DNA from: Streptacidiphilus albus JL83
GTDB taxonomy: Bacteria; Actinomycetota; Actinomycetes; Streptomycetales; Streptomycetaceae
Assembly: GCF_000744705.1 (NCBI RefSeq)
Contig: NZ_JQML01000001.1
Location: forward strand, 7,078,017 to 7,142,016
DNA: 64,000 nt
Direction: 5' to 3'
The position numbers were made by a program, and so were the translations under genes. The notes under the pieces are model-generated. The model was not told where the DNA came from. It made no database searches and saw nothing but the letters and a program-made list of their open reading frames with translations. This document shows positions 59,660-64,000 of the stretch, piece after piece (the stretch's first letter is position 1; each line of letters opens with the position of its first letter).

Positions 59660-61287
59660 GCCGACTCACCATCTCGGCGGCCGGGCACACCAACGCCGTC
59701 TCGCTGACCGTCTTCATCGTGCTCTTCCTCGTGGTCACCGTCGTCGGCTTCCTCGCCGCCCGCTGGCGCCGGGCCGAGAACCCGCTCCACCTGGACGAGT
59801 GGGGCCTCGGCGGACGCGGCTTCGGCACGATCGTCAGCTGGTTCCTGCTCGGCGGCGACCTCTACACCGCCTACACCTTCATCGCCGTCCCCGCCCTGGT
59901 CTACGGCGTCGGCGCGGCCGGCTTCTACGCGGTGCCCTACACCATCCTCGCCTGGCCGCTGGTGTTCCTCTTCCTGCCAAGGCTCTGGTCGGTGGCGCGC
60001 AGCAAGGGGTACGTCACCCTGGCCGACTTCGCCCGGGGACGCTACGGCTCGCGCTACCTGGCGCTCGCCGTCGCACTGACCGGGATCCTGGCGACGATGC
60101 CCTACATCGCACTGCAGCTCGTGGGCATCCAGGCCGTGCTGGACACGATGGACATCGGCGGCTCCAGCGGCTTCGCCAAGGACCTGCCGCTGCTGCTGGC
60201 CTTCGCCGTGCTCGCCGCCTACACCTACTCCTCGGGGCTGCGCGCCCCCGCGCTGATCGCGTTCGTCAAGGACACCCTGGTCTACATCGTGGTCCTGGTC
60301 GCGGTGATCTACATCCCGATCCGGCTCGGCGGCTACGGCCAGATCTTCCACGAGTCCGCCGCGGCCCTGGCCAAGACCAGCCCCGCCACCGGAAAGCCGC
60401 GCGGTTCGCTGGTCACCGGACCGAGCGCGCAATGGGCCTACGCCACCCTGGCGATGGGTTCGGCGATGGCGCTGTTCCTCTACCCGCACTCGGCGACGGG
60501 GCTGCTGGCCGCCAAGAGCCGGAACACGGTCCGCCGCAATCTGGCGCTGCTCCCGGCCTACTCGCTGATGCTGGGACTGCTGTCGCTGCTCGGCTTCATG
60601 GCCATCGCGGCCGGCATCGGCAAGGGCGTGACCGGCTACAACGCCCAGTTGGCGGTGCCGCAGCTGTTCGCCAGGATGTTCCCCTCCTGGTTCGCCGGGG
60701 TGGCCTTCGCCGCCATCGGCATCGGGGCGCTGGTCCCGGCGGCGATCATGTCCATCGCCGCCGCCAACCTGTTCACCCGCAACGTCTACCGGGAGTTCCT
60801 GAAGCCGGACGCCACCGCCGCCCAGCAGACCCAGGTCGCGAAGCTCGCCTCGCTGGTGGTGAAGCTCGGCGCCCTGGGCTTCGTGCTCGGGATCGACAAG
60901 CAGTTCTCGATCAACCTGCAACTGCTCGGCGGCATCTGGATCCTGCAGACGTTCCCGGCGATCGTCAGCGGGCTGTTCTCCAAGTGGCTCCACCCCTGGG
61001 CACTGCTGGCCGGCTGGGCCGCCGGCATGGCCTACGGGACCTGGACCGCCTACGGCGTGGCCGCCGCCGGGAAGCCGCACTCGCACTTCGGCGGCAGCTC
61101 GGCCACCATCCCGCTGATCGGCCAGATCGGCTACGTCGGGGTGACGGCCTTCGTGCTGAACCTCGCCGTCGCGGTGGTCGGCACCCTGCTGCTCCGCGCG
61201 TTCAAGGCGCCCGGGGGGCGGGACGAGACCGTTCCGGCCGACTACCAGCTGGGCCTGGCCCCGGAGCCCGCATCACCGGTCGGCTGA
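59656..61287 (+). CDS. mctP: Monocarboxylate uptake permease MctP
   Basis: 543 aa with about 13 membrane helices in the solute:sodium symporter fold. ENPLHLDEWGLGGRGFG, FLLGGDLYTAYTF and YTILAWPLVF are characteristic. MctP transports monocarboxylates such as lactate, pyruvate or acetate into the cell. Co-translated with the DUF3311 partner. Followed by a hairpin and the convergent Pr6Pr gene. Confidence 0.9.
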   Translation: MSRLTISAAGHTNAVSLTVFIVLFLVVTVVGFLAARWRRAENPLHLDEWGLGGRGFGTIVSWFLLGGDLYTAYTFIAVPALVYGVGAAGFYAVPYTILAWPLVFLFLPRLWSVARSKGYVTLADFARGRYGSRYLALAVALTGILATMPYIALQLVGIQAVLDTMDIGGSSGFAKDLPLLLAFAVLAAYTYSSGLRAPALIAFVKDTLVYIVVLVAVIYIPIRLGGYGQIFHESAAALAKTSPATGKPRGSLVTGPSAQWAYATLAMGSAMALFLYPHSATGLLAAKSRNTVRRNLALLPAYSLMLGLLSLLGFMAIAAGIGKGVTGYNAQLAVPQLFARMFPSWFAGVAFAAIGIGALVPAAIMSIAAANLFTRNVYREFLKPDATAAQQTQVAKLASLVVKLGALGFVLGIDKQFSINLQLLGGIWILQTFPAIVSGLFSKWLHPWALLAGWAAGMAYGTWTAYGVAAAGKPHSHFGGSSATIPLIGQIGYVGVTAFVLNLAVAVVGTLLLRAFKAPGGRDETVPADYQLGLAPEPASPVG

Positions 61288-61288
61288 T

Positions 61289-61336
61289 CCCGCGCCGCCC
61301 GTCCCCGCCGTGTCGGCGCGGGCCGGGCGGCGCGGG
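61289..61336. terminator. Putative terminator between convergent genes
   Basis: CCCGCGCCGCCCG and its exact complement (61324-61336) enclose a 22-base loop that contains a smaller CCGCCG/CGGCG hairpin. It lies between the mctP stop and the end of the convergent gene. Confidence 0.6.
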
Positions 61337-61339
61337 CGG

Positions 61340-61966
61340 TCAGGCCGCGTCGGCGCCGACGCGCGGGCGGAGCCGGTTGCCCACGGCCACCAGGATCAGG
61401 GTGAAGACCACGAACACCACCGTGACGATCACCGACCAGGTGGTGACATGGGCGTAGCCGCCGGGCTCGCGCGGGTCCAGGAAGTCGTACGGGTACCAGC
61501 CGACCATCGGGCCGCGCAGCAGGGACACGGCCAGGTACGCCAGCGGGAAGACCAGCCAGGAGGAGGCGCGGCCGAGGGCGATCCGGGCCTTCGGCGGCAG
61601 CAGCAGCCAGTCCAGCAGGAGGGCGACCGGCATCACCCCGTGCACCACGTCGTTCTGCCAGACGATGGTCTGCGCGTCGATGGTGTTCGACAGCAGCGTC
61701 CAGAACACCAGCCCGGTGATGATCAGGTAGAGCGCGGACGCGCCGCGCAGCAGGTCGGGCACCCCGGGTCGGCCGCGCAGCAGGGCGACTCCGCCGGTCA
61801 GCAGCACGGCCGCGCCGAAGAGGTTCGACAGGTTGGTGAAGTAGAAGATGAAGTTGCCGCCGTCGTGGTCGTGGACGTCCCGGTCCAGCCCGACGGCCAG
61901 GGCGATCAGCGCCAGCAGTCCGAGCGCGATCCGGAGTACGCCGACGAGTGTGTGGTTACGTGCCAT
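61340..61966 (-). CDS. Pr6Pr family membrane protein
   Basis: 208 aa from ATG 61966. Six membrane helices; FIFYFTNLSNLFGAAVLL, DVVHGVMPVALLLDWLLLPP and GPMVGWYPYDFLDPRE are the hallmarks of the actinobacterial Pr6Pr family (related to FAR-17a/AIG1-like proteins). Function unknown. The frame upstream is open but lacks membrane character. Confidence 0.88.
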   Translation of the reverse strand: MARNHTLVGVLRIALGLLALIALAVGLDRDVHDHDGGNFIFYFTNLSNLFGAAVLLTGGVALLRGRPGVPDLLRGASALYLIITGLVFWTLLSNTIDAQTIVWQNDVVHGVMPVALLLDWLLLPPKARIALGRASSWLVFPLAYLAVSLLRGPMVGWYPYDFLDPREPGGYAHVTTWSVIVTVVFVVFTLILVAVGNRLRPRVGADAA

Positions 61967-62124
61967 GGGGGCAAGGTACAGACCGTCGCCGCCGGGCGCT
62001 ACCAGTAAGTAACGTGGCTGCCGGTGCCCTCCTCGGGGCGGGGGCACAAAAATCCCACAAGATTGCCCGCTAGGGTGCGGCCGACGTGTGCGGGTCGTCG
62101 CGGTGGTCCAGAGACGGGTGGGCA

Positions 62125-63558
62125 ATGCAGCAGGAACGGGTTCTCGGGGGTCGGTACGTGCTGGAGCGCCTGCTGGGGCGCGGCGGCATGGCCGAGGTCC
62201 ACCTGGCGCAGGACACCCGGCTCGACCGCCCGGTCGCGGTCAAGGTGATGGGTCCGGGGATGGCGGACGACCCCACCTATCTGGCGCGCTTCCGGCGGGA
62301 GGCGCAGTCCACGGCCTCGCTCAACCACCCCGCCGTCGTCGCCGTCTTCGACAGCGGCGAGGACACGGTCGACGGCGCGCTGCTGCCGTACCTGGTCATG
62401 GAGTACATCCACGGCACCACCCTGCTCGACCTGCTGCGCCTCGGCCAGGGGCAGCAGGGGACTGCCGGGCAGCCGCCCGCCACCGGGCTGCCGGTGCGGC
62501 GGGCCCTGGAGCTGACCCACACGGTGCTGGACGGCCTCGCCCACGCGCATGCCCAGGGCATCATCCACCGGGACATCAAGCCGGCCAACGTGATGGTGAC
62601 CGAGGACGGCGCGGTCAAGCTGATGGACTTCGGCATCGCGCGCCCCGTGCAGGACCGGGGGATGACACTGACCGATCCGGCCATGGTGATCGGGACCGCC
62701 GACTACCTCTCGCCGGAGGCGGCGCGCGGCGAGAGCGTGGACGCCCGCGCGGACCTCTACTCCGTCGCCTGCCTGCTCTTCGAACTGCTCACCGGTCGGC
62801 CCCCGTTCGTGGGGGAGTCGGCGCTGGCGGTGGGCTGGCAGCAGATCTCGGCGGAGCCGCAGCCGCCTTCGGCGTTCGCACCCGCCGTCCCGCGCTCCTG
62901 CGACGGTTTGGTGCTGCGGGCCCTGGCCAAGGACCGGGAGCTGCGCTTCGCCGACGCGGCGGCCATGCGCACGGCGGTGGAGCAGGAGTTGCGGCAGCTG
63001 GACGCGGCCTCGGCGGCCACCGGTACGGTCGGCGGTCCGGCAGTGACCGAGGTGCCGGCCGGCGGCCCGACCGTCCAGTTGGGCGCCCGGGCGGCGGGGC
63101 GCGGCGCGGCCCGGGCGGCCGAGCGCGAGGAGCGGGCCGCAAGCCGCCGGACACCCCGGCGCCGGACCCGCCGGGTGCTGCTCGCGGTGGCCGGTGCGGT
63201 CGTGCTGATCTCCGGGGTCGCGGCCTACCAGGTCGCCGGCTCCGGGGGCGGATCTGCCCCCGGGGCCGGCTCCGGAGCCAAGTCCGGTTCGGCCGTCGGC
63301 GGCTCGGTGGCGGGCGCGGTCACCGGCACCCACCATGAGCTGGCGCCCGATCTGACCGGCCGCTCGCTGGCCGGCAGTCGGGCCGTGCTGCGCGAGCACG
63401 GCCTGCGGGTGGCCGGCGTCGGCCTCGGCGGCTGCCCGGGGACCTCGGTCGCCGCGCATCGGGTCTGCGCCCAGGTTCCGAAGCCGGGCACGGTCGTCGA
63501 CGACGGCGCCGGAGTGCAGATCACCCTCTCCACCGGGCCCGGCGCGGCCACCGGCTGA
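62125..63558 (+). CDS. Ser/Thr protein kinase with PASTA-like domain
   Basis: 477 aa from ATG 62125. Kinase motifs: glycine loop LGRGGMAEV (17-25), K40, HRDIKPAN with D150, DFG with D168 and a Ser/Thr-type APE region (SPEAARG). A juxtamembrane basic segment precedes one helix at about 351-370. The extracytoplasmic part is Gly-rich, then one PASTA-like unit (about 405-470) with two cysteines. It should sense a cell-wall or surface cue and phosphorylate cytosolic targets. A TAGGGT at 62071-62076 may be its -10. Confidence 0.92.
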   Translation: MQQERVLGGRYVLERLLGRGGMAEVHLAQDTRLDRPVAVKVMGPGMADDPTYLARFRREAQSTASLNHPAVVAVFDSGEDTVDGALLPYLVMEYIHGTTLLDLLRLGQGQQGTAGQPPATGLPVRRALELTHTVLDGLAHAHAQGIIHRDIKPANVMVTEDGAVKLMDFGIARPVQDRGMTLTDPAMVIGTADYLSPEAARGESVDARADLYSVACLLFELLTGRPPFVGESALAVGWQQISAEPQPPSAFAPAVPRSCDGLVLRALAKDRELRFADAAAMRTAVEQELRQLDAASAATGTVGGPAVTEVPAGGPTVQLGARAAGRGAARAAEREERAASRRTPRRRTRRVLLAVAGAVVLISGVAAYQVAGSGGGSAPGAGSGAKSGSAVGGSVAGAVTGTHHELAPDLTGRSLAGSRAVLREHGLRVAGVGLGGCPGTSVAAHRVCAQVPKPGTVVDDGAGVQITLSTGPGAATG

Positions 63559-63563
63559 CGGTC

Positions 63564-63615
63564 GCCCTGGACTCGATTGTCCTGGACTCGGTTGTCCTCG
63601 GCTCAGTTGTCCTCG
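63564..63615 (-). repeat. Triplicated 15-bp segment at the mbtH-like stop
   Basis: On the - strand AGGACAACTGAGCCG, AGGACAACCGAGTCC and AGGACAATCGAGTCC follow each other. The first spans the last codons and stop of the MbtH-like gene, so the 3' end of that gene has been copied downstream. Confidence 0.7.
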
Positions 63616-63818
63616 GCCATGGCGCGGACCAGGCTGGCCGGTCGCATGTCGGTCCAGTTGGCCTCGACGTGGTCGAGGCAGGCCTGGCGTCCGTCGGGGC
63701 CGTGGGCCACCGTCCAGCCGGCCGGGACCTCGGCGAAGGCGGGCCAGAGCGAGTGCTGGTTCTCCTCGTTCACCAGCACCAGGTAGGTGCCGTCTGCGTC
63801 CTCGAAGGGGTTTGCCAT
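63603..63818 (-). CDS. MbtH-like protein
   Basis: 71 aa from ATG 63818. It has the full MbtH signature: [24 protein letters not shown], then [11 protein letters not shown], and [14 protein letters not shown] with the conserved tryptophans. MbtH-like proteins bind and activate NRPS adenylation domains. No NRPS is present in the window; the partner may lie beyond the right edge or elsewhere. A short upstream extension ([11 protein letters not shown]) is possible. Confidence 0.95.
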   Translation of the reverse strand: MANPFEDADGTYLVLVNEENQHSLWPAFAEVPAGWTVAHGPDGRQACLDHVEANWTDMRPASLVRAMAEDN

Positions 63819-63949
63819 GAGTGCTTCCTCTCTCAACGGTGTCTCGGTCGGCGCGGTCTCAGCGTAGCCGCCATCGACCGACCATGATCGACTGCGGCGA
63901 ACGAGGGGCCGCCGCCGGGCGTCGGCCGGGTGAACTTCTCGGTGGGACC

Positions 63950-64000
63950 GCCGGTTCGGTCGCAGCGCCGGTTCGGTCGCAGCGCCGGTTCGGTCGCGGC
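63950..64000. repeat. 17-bp tandem repeat at the right edge
   Basis: Three copies of GCCGGTTCGGTCGCAGC start at 63950, 63967 and 63984; the array runs out of the window. It lies in the intergenic region beyond the mbtH-like gene's start. Confidence 0.85.

Noticed and set aside
1-64000. tRNA, rRNA, transposase or integrase genes
   Set aside because: I looked for TTCGANTC-type loops, and for transposase and integrase motifs in the frames, and found none convincing. A covariance-model scan would be needed to exclude small RNAs.

Overview
The window is very GC-rich with GTG/TTG starts, stop-start overlaps of the GTGA/ATGA kind, Tat substrates, Scr1/DUF6879-type regulators and an MctP permease. 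This points to a mycelial actinomycete of the Streptomycetaceae (Streptomyces, Kitasatospora or Streptacidiphilus; the genus cannot be fixed from this sequence). No tRNA, rRNA, insertion sequence or CRISPR array was seen.

Region 1 (1-24427, all + strand) is the 3' part of a type VII secretion (ESX-like) locus: the end of eccD, eccB, a large uncharacterised protein with a frameshift in its proline-rich linker, a beta-helix/tandem-AAA fusion in the position of EccA, two small Esx proteins, an EspC-like helical protein, a 979-aa WXG protein with a repeat tail, a YbaB-like protein, a third WXG-type protein, and a 3538-aa CpnT-like giant. The giant carries two tandem copies of a three-module block, a Thr/Ser repeat array, an OTU-like cysteine protease domain and an OmpA-like C-terminal domain. 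It is the probable secreted effector of the locus.

Region 2 (24428-31300) is a mosaic accessory stretch: a frameshifted secreted FG-GAP protein, a conserved hypothetical gene, an Scr1/DUF6879 regulatory set with a ladder of tiny overlapping genes, a decayed TPR-regulator remnant, a GNAT enzyme and two paralogous Nudix hydrolases. It is followed by a Tat-exported phospholipase C and a PEBP protein closed by a strong terminator.

Region 3 (about 34500-41960) looks like a small undescribed natural-product locus. It holds a 25-aa peptide ORF behind a good promoter and ribosome binding site, a cupin/haem-oxygenase-like diiron oxidase fusion, a Mut7-C RNase-like protein, a MocR-type aminotransferase without DNA-binding domain, a tryptophan-2,3-dioxygenase-family protein whose distal histidine is glycine, a DUF6875 protein, a cytochrome P450 without the acid-alcohol pair, and a DUF6193 protein. 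A HigB/HigA-like toxin-antitoxin pair with a 16-bp palindromic operator follows.

Region 4 (42.8-64 kb) is mostly ordinary chromosome: a class F sortase and its surface-protein partner, asparagine synthase with a leader hairpin, a 5'-truncated regulator, DUF2797, GNAT and LPDTG surface proteins, an MFS exporter under a triple-box operator, small metabolic enzymes, a FAD monooxygenase, a methyltransferase, an SDR remnant, a GH16-type hydrolase, the DUF3311/MctP pair, a Pr6Pr membrane protein, a Ser/Thr kinase and an MbtH-like protein at the right edge.
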